Shown here: one piece after another, positions 43,319-53,060 of the stretch
Layout: the number at the start of each line of letters is the position of its first letter
How positions within the stretch are numbered: position 1 is the stretch's first letter
NCBI GenBank assembly: GCA_965658445.1
Contig: CBFHSF010000012.1
Coordinates: 1-64,000, forward strand
Source of the DNA: CBFHSF01 sp965658445
Lineage (GTDB): Bacteria; Bacteroidota; Bacteroidia; Flavobacteriales; Schleiferiaceae
DNA: 64,000 nt
Direction of reading: 5' to 3'
Translations under genes and position numbers: made by a program
The notes under the pieces: generated by a model
What the model was told of the DNA's origin: nothing
Databases searched by the model: none
Seen by the model: the letters and a program-made list of their open reading frames with translations, nothing else

Positions 43319-43693
43319 ATGAATACTTCAGCACTTTTAATCACAGACGCTACTTTAGGATCTATTGCAAAGACTACTGTTAACCCACATCAAAACTGGA
43401 TTTCCAACGAAGCACAGAGCAAGGTATACTTGTACGCACATCCGAAAGCTTTCCCCAACCAAACCATTTTGGTAGAATTGCCCATGGCCGTAGCCGATGA
43501 AATATTAGATACGCTATACGGAGTGGAGGAATATAAAATCGAATTCACCAAGATGGAGTACTTGAGAGAAATCAGTATTTACAATGGTCAAAAGAGCATT
43601 GCGGTTTACAAGGCCAAACAAACTCAGATTGTAGAAGAGTACCCTAGATTTTACTACCCCGTAGAAGAGGATGCCTTGAGAATTGCTGGATAG
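43319..43693 (+). CDS. Small cytoplasmic protein of unknown function
   Basis: 124 residues, no signal peptide or membrane span. It has mixed alpha/beta composition, with VELPMAVADEILDTLYGVEEYKIE (reported here as two parts: VELPMAVADEILD and TLYGVEEYKIE) and a Tyr-rich end (YPRFYYPVEEDALRIAG). I do not recognise the family. It stands alone with its own promoter-like site, which suggests a real, independently expressed gene. Confidence 0.6.
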   Translation: MNTSALLITDATLGSIAKTTVNPHQNWISNEAQSKVYLYAHPKAFPNQTILVELPMAVADEILDTLYGVEEYKIEFTKMEYLREISIYNGQKSIAVYKAKQTQIVEEYPRFYYPVEEDALRIAG

Positions 43694-43812
43694 TCTTTTC
43701 TTTCCCGACTATATCCATTAGTTTTATAGAAACCAAGAATTGCACAGCGGTTGAGGAATGTGATTGCTTTTCATAATTGCTCGGCAAATTGCTAACAAAT
43801 CAATTGTCAACT

Positions 43813-45114
43813 ATGAAATTATCGGGTACTACTCTCGCCAAAGTTCTCTTTGTATTTGTAGGGCTTTTGGGATTTACGGAAATCGCCAACGCCCAGCTAA
43901 ACGTAGGAGCGCAAATTAGACCACGTTTTGAATTTAGAAACGGTTTTAAGACTCCTATACAAAACGGTGACTCTCCGGTCGGATTTGTTGAACAGCGTTC
44001 GAGAATTTACTTGGATTTTAGAAAGGACAAGTTCAGAATCCACATCAATGCCCAGGACATTAGAATGTGGGGAGCGACCAATCAGATTTATAAGACAGAT
44101 CCCAGTTTAACCAATCTCTTTGAGGCTTACGCCGAATATTACTTCAACCCAAAGTTCACCATGAAAATAGGTAGAATGGACATCGTCTTTAATCAAGAGA
44201 GATTCTTTGGAGGTTTGGATTGGGCGTCTCAAGGACGAAGCCATGACGCATTAACCTTTTCGTACACACCCAACAATCAGTGGTACATCTATGCGGGAGG
44301 GGCTTATAATACCAATGCCTTTGAGCCCACGTATTTGGTGAACTCCTTCTACGCCAACAACAATTACAAGAACATGCAATTTGCGTGGGCCACATACAAA
44401 ACCGGTTCGGGCAATACCCAGTGGAATTTCTTATTCCAGAATGATGGAAGGCAGAGTGCCGTTGACTCCACTCTTAATTACAGACAGACCTTTGGTTTTG
44501 GAGCCAAGTCCAAACTCACCAATCAATTTTCAATAGACGGATTGGCCTATGCACAGACGGGACAGAACTCTGTAGGTGTTGACATTCCCTTCGCTTATTT
44601 GCTCTCTTTGGCCTTGACGTATCAAACAGACTTTATGCCCATTACCCTTGGAGGGGATTTCCTCTCAGGGACTTCTCAGAACGATACGGAAGACAATTCC
44701 TTTGATCCGTTGTACGGAACCAACCACAAGTGGTACGGTTACATGGATTACTTCTACGTTGGAAATCCTCACAGACAAAGCCCTTGGGGTAGTGCGGGAC
44801 TTATTGATATCTATCTAAAAGGCGCAAAGAAATTTGGTCGCCATACCGTGAAGTTGGATCTCCATGAATTTATGGCTCCGGTTTCCATCTACGATGCCAA
44901 TCAAGAAGAAATGGATAGTCACTTAGGATTTGAAATTGACGTAACCTATGCCTTCCAAATTTCAGATGATATTAAGTTGACCGCAGGTTACAGCCAAATG
45001 TTTGCCTCAGAAACCATGGATGCCATCAAGGTATCACCGGATCCCTCGGGTTTCAACAATTGGTTTTACCTGATGATTGACTTTACACCGCTGTTGTATT
45101 CTTCTGGTAAGTAG
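43813..45114 (+). CDS. Outer-membrane porin of the alginate-export-like family
   Basis: 433 residues from the ATG at 43813, chosen to place the signal peptide (VLFVFVGLLGFTEIANAQ) at the N-terminus. The start of the mature protein, LNVGAQIRPRFEFRNGF, then RSRIYLDFRKDKFRIHINAQ and KIGRMDIVFNQERFFGG, are typical of the alginate-export (AlgE-like) beta-barrel family, which is broad and often not involved with alginate. It ends in an aromatic strand FYLMIDFTPLLYSSGK. Monocistronic; substrate unknown. Confidence 0.75.
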   Translation: MKLSGTTLAKVLFVFVGLLGFTEIANAQLNVGAQIRPRFEFRNGFKTPIQNGDSPVGFVEQRSRIYLDFRKDKFRIHINAQDIRMWGATNQIYKTDPSLTNLFEAYAEYYFNPKFTMKIGRMDIVFNQERFFGGLDWASQGRSHDALTFSYTPNNQWYIYAGGAYNTNAFEPTYLVNSFYANNNYKNMQFAWATYKTGSGNTQWNFLFQNDGRQSAVDSTLNYRQTFGFGAKSKLTNQFSIDGLAYAQTGQNSVGVDIPFAYLLSLALTYQTDFMPITLGGDFLSGTSQNDTEDNSFDPLYGTNHKWYGYMDYFYVGNPHRQSPWGSAGLIDIYLKGAKKFGRHTVKLDLHEFMAPVSIYDANQEEMDSHLGFEIDVTYAFQISDDIKLTAGYSQMFASETMDAIKVSPDPSGFNNWFYLMIDFTPLLYSSGK

Positions 45115-45132
45115 AAGTGTTTATTGGGTAAT

Positions 45133-45777
45133 TTATTGGGTGCGCCACGTCAAAGAATTGAAAATGGCACCTGAACAGGTGTTGTCCAAATAATCTGTCC
45201 ATTCCGCCTTGTTCTCATCATAGGGGAGAATCATAGAAACAAACACCCCATTTTTACCCCCAAAAGGAGGGTGCGCAAGAATGCTGATCAATTGATAGTC
45301 TCCTACTAGATTCATGTCAGGCCTTTCAAAATGGGCCTTGGCTCTGTAGATAAAGTAGGGGTGTTGCTGATAATCTGATTCACCAATCCACTCATCCGAC
45401 AGGTCTACTTTTAACGCTTCCCATGAATTTTGAATTTCTGCCAATTGTAAGTAGGCAAATTCAATATACCTCACACCGTTGTAGTCCAAAGTATTGATGC
45501 CAAAAGAAACGCTCTCTTTGTGAATGCCGCTTTCATCGGCGTCTACCAAGAAATTGTAATAGGTATTGGCCTCTCCTTTTTTGGGAGGAATATTCCCAAA
45601 GTGATTAGGGTATTCAATGGAATACTCCGCGAGTGGCAATCCAAATTCCCCGCAAAACAGGGAGTTGATAATCACCTTGTTTTGGAGTTCACAGCTGAAA
45701 TCCTCAGCAGGTTTTTCTGAAGAACAGGCCCAAAGTGAAAGGGCTAATAATCCAATCCCAATTTGTTTCAACGGCAT
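45133..45777 (-). CDS. Predicted lipoprotein of unknown function
   Basis: 214 residues. Lipoprotein signal IGIGLLALSLWAC (Cys about 18). Mature part has YSIEYPNHFGNIPPKKGEAN, VRYIEFAYLQLAEIQNSWEA and a C-terminal Cys in DNTCSGAIFNSL. I considered GldD but the core pattern does not match. It is 26 bp behind the receptor gene at 45804-48601 on the same strand, so it may be co-expressed with it. Confidence 0.65.
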   Translation of the reverse strand: MPLKQIGIGLLALSLWACSSEKPAEDFSCELQNKVIINSLFCGEFGLPLAEYSIEYPNHFGNIPPKKGEANTYYNFLVDADESGIHKESVSFGINTLDYNGVRYIEFAYLQLAEIQNSWEALKVDLSDEWIGESDYQQHPYFIYRAKAHFERPDMNLVGDYQLISILAHPPFGGKNGVFVSMILPYDENKAEWTDYLDNTCSGAIFNSLTWRTQ

Positions 45778-45803
45778 TTGTAGTATGGGTTTCTAATGGG
45801 TTT

Positions 45804-48601
45804 CTATCTCTTTTTCCAAGGACTCTTGTCCTCCTTTACTTGAGGGGTAAAGTCCGTCAAACGGTAGGTGAAAGATAGCATAATATACTGTTGAAGTGCA
45901 AGGGTCTGTGTTTCTTCGATGTAGGTTTCTGTACTGGTTTGCGCAATGGCATTGTTTTGATTGAGAAGGTCGTAGACACTGAGTTTGATCTCTGCTTTTT
46001 GGTCCCATAGATACTTTCCAATCCCCATATTCCAGAGGGTAAACTGGTTGTTGAAGCTCTCGGAATACCCATCGTAAAACTGGTAGTTAAGGTTGTTGTG
46101 GAAGGCCCATCCATCCCAAATTACCCAGTCCAACTTGATACCTACTGTTTGCGTCAAGTATTGAGTTAACGGCTGGTTGGGGTTTTCTACCCAACTCCAA
46201 TCCGTTTGAGAACTCACCGTAAAGTCTATGTCTTCAGAAATATTGGAAGAGATGTACACTCCAAATCCAGCGGTTTGTTGATTGGTCTCTGTGTCTTCAA
46301 AGTTTACGCGACCAGGGATGCGACTGGTAGTTCCGCTCAGGTTGAAGTTTAGATTGGACTGAATGAAGCTAATGGGCAAGCTATAGTTGGCAATGGCTCT
46401 CAAGTTGTAGTATCCATCCAAGTTTAACGGCGAGCTGATCTGTGTTCCCGGCGCAATATCTACGCCGTTAATTACCGTGTCATTGGCGGTAATGTACGAT
46501 TGGTTGGCGATGTAGCCTTCGGTAAACGTTCCTGAGAAATACCCGTAAAACTGCTGAGTCTTGCTCTTACTTGTAAAATTGTATCGCGAAAAAATGCGGT
46601 GACTGTATTCCTGATCCAATAGTGGATTCCCCGTTGTTAATTGCAAGGGGTTGTTGTTGTTCACCACATTTTGCAGTTGACTCACCGTAGGGAGTTCTGT
46701 AGAGGTGCGGTATCCCAACATAATGCGGTGGTTCTCATTGGGTGCATAGCGTGTAAAGAACGATGGAAGTACGTTGTTGAAATTTTTGGTCAACTGATCC
46801 TGCTCTGGAAAGGTAATTTCATTGTTGAGTTCTGTAAACTTCATGCGAACTCTTGCCATGGCAAAGAACTTGCGTCCCAATCGGTAACGGTAAGACAATT
46901 CCGGTCTGTGAATCAAAAAGCGGCTGTCAAAGTCATTGGAAAGAGCGGTGTCCAATACCACTAAAGGACCTCCCGGAGTAACTGCCTGATAGGTCAGTTG
47001 GTTGTTAGCTCCCTGGCTCTCTTGAAAGCGGTATAAAAGCATAACCGATGAGCTCTTGCCAAAGGGTTCCGTCCAAGAAAGTGCGGTTGAGTAATTGTTG
47101 CTAGGGTTGGAAAGTGTCGCAGTTTGATCCAAAGTATCTGTAACCACAATTCCATTGCTCAAAAAGTCCGATAACGTGTATTGCGAATTGTTTCCGTCTT
47201 GATCAGAGGCCCCTCCCGAAAATTCAAAGAGCATTTGGCGACCCTTTTTCTCAAAGGTTCGGGTATAGAACAACTCTCCATTCAAATTCCATGCGTTGTA
47301 GTCGGAGCTAAAGTTGTTGTTGAGACCGTTTACAGGGTTTCCATTTTGTGTGGTCACCGAATTGGAAATGGAATATCCTTCATTCTGTTGAAGGGAGAAA
47401 GTGGGGGTGAATAAGATTTTATCGTACTTGGAAAGCTTAGAGCTAAATCGCATGTTAAAGCGATGGTTGATATTGATAGATCCCAATGAATCACGACCAT
47501 TGTAGATCTGCTTTACATCTCCAGTGGGGAAGAAGTCACGATTGGTAAGAACCGTGCTGTAATTGTCTGAGTAATTGAAAAAATACGATCCTACAAAGTC
47601 TGTAGACTTTCCAAATTTATCTTGATAGTTGATTCCTGCTGCGTGGGTAGTGGTGATTCCTCCTTGTTGGGGAACTAAGAAATCACTGGTAGAACTGGAG
47701 GCACTTCCCGAACCTCTTCGGCGCCAGCCACGCCTCCTGAAGAAGCGCTCACTCCTAAGAGGTCCTCAGAGCTAAAGTTCTGAATGTTGATGTTGTTGGT
47801 TTGTGCCAGTAGGGTAATTCTTTGATCCCCATTAAATATGTTGTAGTTTCCTGTAACCTGGTATTTGTTTTCATAACCATAGCCCCCCATAAATCGACCA
47901 AAGGTCCCTTTATTCATCCCGGGTTTGGTGATGATGTTAAGTGTCTTTTGAGTGTTACCGTCACTAAATCCCGTTTGCTTGCTCTGCTCTGACTCGTCGT
48001 CAAATACCTGAATCTTGGCTATGGCTTTAGCGGGAAGGGTGTTGAGCGCTGTATTGGGGTCATTTCCGAAGAACGGCTTACCATCCACTAGAACCTTTTG
48101 TACGTTCTCTCCATTGGATTGAACCTGCCCATTTACAGAGGTAACTCCTGGTATTTTTTTAACCAAATCCCCTGCTGTTGCATTGGGATTAGTCTTGAAT
48201 GCGTCTGCGTTGTATTGTGTGGTATCTCCTTTTTGTTCTACTCGTACTTGCTGTCCTTTGACCGTTACCTCTTTGAGTTCTTCCGCATTGAGCTGCATAG
48301 AGATGGTCCCAAGATTTACGTTTTCTCCAGTAACTCGAACTCGCTTCCTCGTGGTAATTCTACCGAGGTTTTCAATTTTTAGGAGGTAACCGCCGGGAGC
48401 CACTGCGTCAAATTCAAAATCACCTTTGATGTCGGTTACGGTAGATGTTTTTTGTGTGGTATCGCCTCTTGGCGTCAAGACGGCAAGGGCCCCAATGATG
48501 GGTTCTTGAGTTTCGTTTTCAATCACCGTACCACGGACAGATTGCCCATAACTCATGATTGAAACCACGAGAGATACGAGGAGGAGGGTATAGCGCTTCA
48601 T
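45804..48601 (-). pseudogene. Outer-membrane receptor (TonB-receptor-like beta-barrel family) interrupted by one frameshift
   Basis: The first part runs from the ATG at 48601 to a stop at 47675 and holds the signal peptide (RYTLLLVSLVVSIMSYGQ), a carboxypeptidase-regulatory-like domain (RGTVIENETQEPIIGALAVL) and the plug (KKIPGVTSVNGQVQSNGENV, VLVDGKPFFGNDPNTAL). Near 47720-47745 the sense frame shifts: the other frame continues as GSGSASSSTSDFLVPQQGGI and stays open to 45804 as the barrel, with motifs SININHRFNM and LSFTYRLTDFTPQ. The shift lies in a Gly/Arg-rich coding stretch. Either the gene is broken or one base is wrong in the draft. The family is often seen without a dedicated TonB partner; ligand unknown. 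Confidence 0.75.
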
Positions 48602-48654
48602 GTATTTGTTTTTCACTTAGACAGTGTAGATTCCAAAAAGTTTACAAAGGGAAC

Positions 48655-48684
48655 AAAAAAAACTCGCCGGAGCGAGCTTTTTTT
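48655..48684 (-). terminator. Rho-independent terminator after the Spy-like gene
   Basis: On the minus strand AAAAGCTCGC-TCCG-GCGAGTTTTTTT forms a hairpin with T-run, 85 bp after the stop of 48769-49227. Confidence 0.8.
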
Positions 48685-48768
48685 CATTTTAACATTATCG
48701 CGAGGTATTTAAAACCTCTAATACATTAGACTTCAATGGTATGCAGTCCAATGAATAATGTGTTGTGA

Positions 48769-49227
48769 TTACTCCACAAAAGGAAGTACTTGAGCCAACT
48801 GTCCAGAAATGGCCAATTGGATGTCCAATTCTACTTGCATGTATTTTACGGCACGCTTAGACTCTAAAACTTTAGAGAATTTTTTGAAGTACTTTTTATC
48901 AAGTGCGGCTTTGTCCTTTCTCATTTCTAAGTTGCGCTCCATGAGTTCTTCTGCCAATTCATTGGTCATGGTCTCATAGTTTTCTGCGTAGAGAACCAAG
49001 ATGTCAAAGCGCTCTTTGTTGAGAACCGATAATTTTTCCTGGAATTCGTTGTACAAAGGCCAAAACACTTCACTTTCCTCTTCCGAGAATTGCATAACCT
49101 GCGTAACGACTGCCTTTTTTTCTGTTTTTATGGCAGAAGCCTGAACTTCTAGATAATCCTTAAAGTTTTGAGAGTATCCTGAAATTGAGAAGGCAAGACC
49201 TAGGAGGAATAGTAATGATTTTTTCAT
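48769..49227 (-). CDS. Small helical periplasmic protein, Spy/CpxP-like
   Basis: 152 residues. Signal peptide (SLLFLLGLAFSISGYS) then charged helices with MQFSEEESEVFWPLYNEFQE, MTNELAEELMERNLEM and KKFSKVLESKRAVKYMQVE. The 'EEEsEvFWPLYNEF' core is shared with the protein at 12311-12796 (DEAQTFWPIYNEL), so both belong to one family. Unlike that gene, this one has no sigma factor beside it. Terminators and gaps on both sides suggest separate expression. Confidence 0.65.
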   Translation of the reverse strand: MKKSLLFLLGLAFSISGYSQNFKDYLEVQASAIKTEKKAVVTQVMQFSEEESEVFWPLYNEFQEKLSVLNKERFDILVLYAENYETMTNELAEELMERNLEMRKDKAALDKKYFKKFSKVLESKRAVKYMQVELDIQLAISGQLAQVLPFVE

Positions 49228-49325
49228 CGATTGTTTCTTTTAGAAAGTTTGTAGTCTGTAAAAAATATTGGGCGAAAATGGTTTTCTGCCCTCTGTATTC
49301 AAAAATAAAAATTTACCTCACATTA

Positions 49326-50369
49326 CTAGCCTTTGGGCTGTATTTCTACCCAATTAATTGTCAGTTTATAGGCAATGCTCAAAATAATCGGTCCCAGGAA
49401 CAATCCCATAAAACCACTGGACATAAATCCACCAATGGCACCAATAAAAACGACCAGCATGGGAACGTTTACACCTTTCCCTAACAATAGAGGTTTGAGA
49501 ATGTTGTCGAGAACACCTACAACCAACATGTAAATGGTCATAATAACCGCAGGGGTCGTGTCCATAGTCTTGAATGAAATAATGGCAACGATAATGGCTA
49601 CGGGCAAAGTTCCGATTTGCATAATGGAAAGGACCAGAGCCAAGGCGGTCCAAAGTCCCACAAGGGGAATTCCTCCAATGGCCATTCCGACACCAGCCAA
49701 AAGTGCCTGTATAAAGGAAATTCCAATAATCCCTTTGGCGACGGATCTAACCGTGGCAGCACTTAATTTGGTTACGCTGTCTCCAAAATTTGGGGAAAGG
49801 GCTTTGATGAATTTTTCTATAAACTTTTCTGCTGATTCACTGACTGTCAAGAAAATTCCGGCAATGATGGTGGAGATAAACAGCTGTAAGAACACCGCGC
49901 CAAAACCTGCCAGGGCATCAAATAGCCATCTAATCAGTCTACGAATGGGGCCTTCGTATTGTGGAATCATCTCGTAGAGATTGGAGGAGGCCTGAGTCCA
50001 AAGCTCGTGAACTTTCTTTCCGATCAAGGGCCAATCCTTTACTTCGGGTTCTGGTGGTGGAAATTGAAATTGTTCGTTGTCTTTCATATCCACTAAATGA
50101 CTGGTCGCCTCTACAAGGGATTCCCCAAAGAAATAGGTGGGAATGGTCAAAACCGTTAATGCGACAAGGGTAATAATGGTTGCGCTCCAGCGCCTTCTTC
50201 CCTTGAGCATGGCCGAAAGCCTCAAGTGGACGGGGTAGAGGGTAATAGATATTACTCCTGCCCAAATCACAATGGACACAAAGGGTTGAATGATGGTAAA
50301 CGACCAATAAAGGATTAGGGCCAATGCACCAATTCTCAAGAATTGAATGGTAGGACTGCTGTTGTTCAT
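49326..50369 (-). CDS. AI-2E family transporter
   Basis: 347 residues with about eight membrane helices. Family traits are GAVFLQLFISTIIAGIFLTV, FIQALLAGVGMAIGGIPLVG, MLVVGVLDNILKPLLLGKGV and VPMLVVFIGAIGGFMSSGFM followed by GLFLGPIILSI. Members export signals, act as Na+(Li+)/H+ antiporters or have unknown substrates. Monocistronic. Confidence 0.87.
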   Translation of the reverse strand: MNNSSPTIQFLRIGALALILYWSFTIIQPFVSIVIWAGVISITLYPVHLRLSAMLKGRRRWSATIITLVALTVLTIPTYFFGESLVEATSHLVDMKDNEQFQFPPPEPEVKDWPLIGKKVHELWTQASSNLYEMIPQYEGPIRRLIRWLFDALAGFGAVFLQLFISTIIAGIFLTVSESAEKFIEKFIKALSPNFGDSVTKLSAATVRSVAKGIIGISFIQALLAGVGMAIGGIPLVGLWTALALVLSIMQIGTLPVAIIVAIISFKTMDTTPAVIMTIYMLVVGVLDNILKPLLLGKGVNVPMLVVFIGAIGGFMSSGFMGLFLGPIILSIAYKLTINWVEIQPKG

Positions 50370-50489
50370 GTTCGATTGGTTTTTCTTAAAAATAGGAAAT
50401 ACCCAGAGAATGAATACAGTCTCCCAGCAATATCCTCTAACTTTAAGTGGTCAATCTGAAAAATATCACCTCATTAATCACTTATCGCC

Positions 50490-51510
50490 ATGGAAAAACT
50501 GTAGTCACTTCTCTTCTTTCTATTCGCCATCAGCGGATATTCTCCGATATACACTTACACCTCGGGAGATTCCACCGCTAAATCGCCTGACATTATCAGT
50601 CAAATTAAGGGGTCGGTAAAAACCATTTTTGTGTGGGATCAAGTGGGTCTTAAAAACGGATCCGCTATGAATCTCATAGAAATTCCTACGGGTGATATAG
50701 AGCTCAATCCACGACTTTCTGCCAATGCCTATCAGAGTAGGATTATCATTGACAACTTCGTGAAAGTCAAGGAGGACTATTTAGACATATATATTGAGGG
50801 GGATTTTCACGGTTCAGGAGATGGTGGTTTCCGATTGCGACATGCGTATCTGGCCTACAAGGGATGGTTGTTCGGACAGACTTGGACAGGATCTTTGGAG
50901 GCTCCATTTAACGACCTGAGTAGACTCAATCAAGTGGACACCACCTTTAGAGGCGTGGATCCGCGTTTTCCGGATCTGATAGCATATGTGCGAAGGGATT
51001 ACTAAGGAGGACATGTGCAGTTGGCCGGAATTGGTAGGTATTTGTACTATAGAAAAGACAACGATGTCCGAGCCACTTTTGGAGGAGGGCTGGTATTGAC
51101 AGGAACGCACCGCTTAAATTCAAAGGACCTTTTTACGTATCAAGTTGTGGCGGGATCGGGAATAGAGTGATACATGGTGAGTCTGGGCGGTCAGGGATTA
51201 GACGCATTGCCCTCACAAGATTCTGAACAATTGGAAACTTCCCATATTTGGAGGATACCTCGGTTATCAACACAACTGGACCCCAGAACTTTTCAGTTCT
51301 TTTGTAGCGGGTTATTCGAGTATTAAACTACCTGAATCCTACGATGCGGAATCGGTTTTTTGAGGAACTTATGCTTCTGCGAATCTCTTTTGGAATCCCG
51401 TCCAAAATCTATTGATTGGCCCAGAAGCAGTCTTTGGAGACCACACGGATTTTGGAGGTAATTACGGTTCCAATTGGAGAGTGTACTTTATGGCGGAGTA
51501 TTTCTTTTAA
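50490..51510 (+). pseudogene. Decayed DcaP-like outer-membrane porin gene
   Basis: Read from the ATG at 50490, a single porin-like frame runs to a TAA at 51508 but carries in-frame stops TAG (50502), TAA (51003), TGA (51168) and TGA (51361), plus one frameshift near 51240. The conceptual protein has a signal-like start, TIFVWDQVGLKNGSAMNLIE, GGFRLRHAYLAYKGWLFGQT, FTYQVVAGSG, LGYQHNWTPELFSSFVAGYS and SANLFWNPVQNLLIGPEAVF, a pattern I associate with DcaP-like trimeric porins. The frames between the lesions remain well conserved, so decay seems recent. The longest intact stretch is 50631-51005. Confidence 0.75.
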
Positions 51511-51536
51511 GTCAAGTAGTTTAAATATTGAAAAAC

Positions 51537-51568
51537 AAAAAAGCCGCATTCTACAATGCGGCTTTTTG
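51537..51568. terminator. Bidirectional terminator between the porin pseudogene and the efflux operon
   Basis: AAGCCGCATT-CTAC-AATGCGGCTT is a perfect 10-bp stem with A-run on the left and T-run on the right, so it can serve both strands. Confidence 0.85.
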
Positions 51569-51614
51569 TATGAGATATTATTATGGGTTCTATATATGAG
51601 TTCTCAATGAAAAC

Positions 51615-53060
51615 CTATTGGTTTTCGTCTGCTTTTCTTTCTTCTTCAGCCTTTTGAGCTGCTTCAAATTCTTCTCGAGTAATCCAACCGCCACCCAAGG
51701 CTTTGTACAGTCTTACGTAGCTGCTCAAGTACTCTTGTTTTAGGTTGGTCAAAATTAATTGAGCCTCAAAGGCCTGACGTTGAGATTCTAAGTATTCTAG
51801 ATAAGAAGTAACCCCTTTGTCATAGCGCTGTTGCGAAAGCCTTTGTGCATTGAGTGCTGCGCGAACATGCTCGGCTCTTGCCTCAACTTCTCGGCGGTAG
51901 GTTTCTATTTCAACCAATGAATTTTCTACATCGGCAAAGGCATTGAGGATGGTGTTTTCGTAATCGTGAAGAACGGCCTGCGTTCTAAACCTTTCGGCTT
52001 CTACGCGTCTCTTGTTCTGTCCAAAGTAAAAAATGGGACCTAGGAGATTTCCACCCAAGCTCCATGCCGCTCCCGTGGCGCCAAAAGAGGAAAAGTCAGC
52101 GCCTTGTGCTCCCAATAATCCCGTTAGGCTAATGGAAGGTAAACGTTGGGCTTGAGCTACTCCAATCAATGCATTTTGCGCAATGAGATTCTGCTCAGCT
52201 TGTAGGACGTCTGGACGTCTTCTGATCAAATCCGCTGGAATTCCCGTGGGTATATCAATGGCCGTGTCTTGATCCAAGAGCGTGGTATTGGTTTCCCAAC
52301 GGTGGGGGAGTTCCCCAACCAATACGCTCAAAGAATGCTCAATGATTCTAATTTGTCTCTCGTATTGAGGGATGGCAGACGCTGCAATGGCGTATTGTAT
52401 TTCTGCTTGGTTCAAATCAATTTCAGGAATGATTCCCGATTGATAGCGGGCAGAGATCAATTGCAATGAGCTATCTCTAAGAGCCACGGTAACCTTGGCG
52501 ATTTCCAATCTCTGTTCAAATTCCAGAAGGGTAAAGTACGTGGTCGTAACTTCAGAGATCAATGCGATTTGTGTGGCTCGTAGGCCGAAGGCCGAACTCA
52601 AGTATTGGGCTTTGGCGGATTCATTCATCCTGCGAATCTTTCCCCAAAAGTCAATTTCCCAAGATACTTGTGCTCCCGCAAATATGTTTTGAAGAGGATC
52701 GGCTGTGGTCAAGGCACCACCAAAATAATTCCCTCCGGTTACGTTTCCAGACACATCAAATTTTGGCCAAAGGTTGGCTTTTTGAAGGGCGAGCTCTGCA
52801 CGAGAAGCTTCCATTCTCTGGTAGGTAGCCAATACGTTTTTATTGTTTTCTAAAGCCTGATGAACCAAGGTGTCCAACATGGGATCCTTGAAGAACTCCC
52901 ACCACTTAAGGTCAATGTTAGAATCCAAGGGCATATCGGAATAAACGTACTCTTCTGGAGTTTGTACTTCCGGTGCTTCGTAATTGGGCCCTGCTTTACA
53001 TCCCACAAGGACAACGGCAAAAAGACCCAAATAGGCGAGATATGTAAAATACTTATTCAT
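51615..53060 (-). CDS. RND efflux outer-membrane factor (TolC/OprM-type lipoprotein)
   Basis: 481 residues from the ATG at 53060, chosen because it puts the lipobox first (LGLFAVVLVGC, Cys about 21). Two outer-membrane efflux repeats are seen; conserved parts are YEAPEVQTPEEY, WWEFFKDPMLDTLVHQALEN, GAQVSWEIDFWGKIRR, IPADLIRRRPDVLQAEQNLI and RYDKGVTSYLEYLESQRQ. It forms the outer-membrane channel of the tripartite pump. Overlaps the RND gene by 8 bp; last gene of the operon. Confidence 0.93.
   Translation of the reverse strand: MNKYFTYLAYLGLFAVVLVGCKAGPNYEAPEVQTPEEYVYSDMPLDSNIDLKWWEFFKDPMLDTLVHQALENNKNVLATYQRMEASRAELALQKANLWPKFDVSGNVTGGNYFGGALTTADPLQNIFAGAQVSWEIDFWGKIRRMNESAKAQYLSSAFGLRATQIALISEVTTTYFTLLEFEQRLEIAKVTVALRDSSLQLISARYQSGIIPEIDLNQAEIQYAIAASAIPQYERQIRIIEHSLSVLVGELPHRWETNTTLLDQDTAIDIPTGIPADLIRRRPDVLQAEQNLIAQNALIGVAQAQRLPSISLTGLLGAQGADFSSFGATGAAWSLGGNLLGPIFYFGQNKRRVEAERFRTQAVLHDYENTILNAFADVENSLVEIETYRREVEARAEHVRAALNAQRLSQQRYDKGVTSYLEYLESQRQAFEAQLILTNLKQEYLSSYVRLYKALGGGWITREEFEAAQKAEEERKADENQ

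Noticed and set aside
45133..45777. Gliding lipoprotein GldD
   Set aside because: Size and lipobox fit, but the conserved core of GldD is not visible and no other gld genes are nearby.
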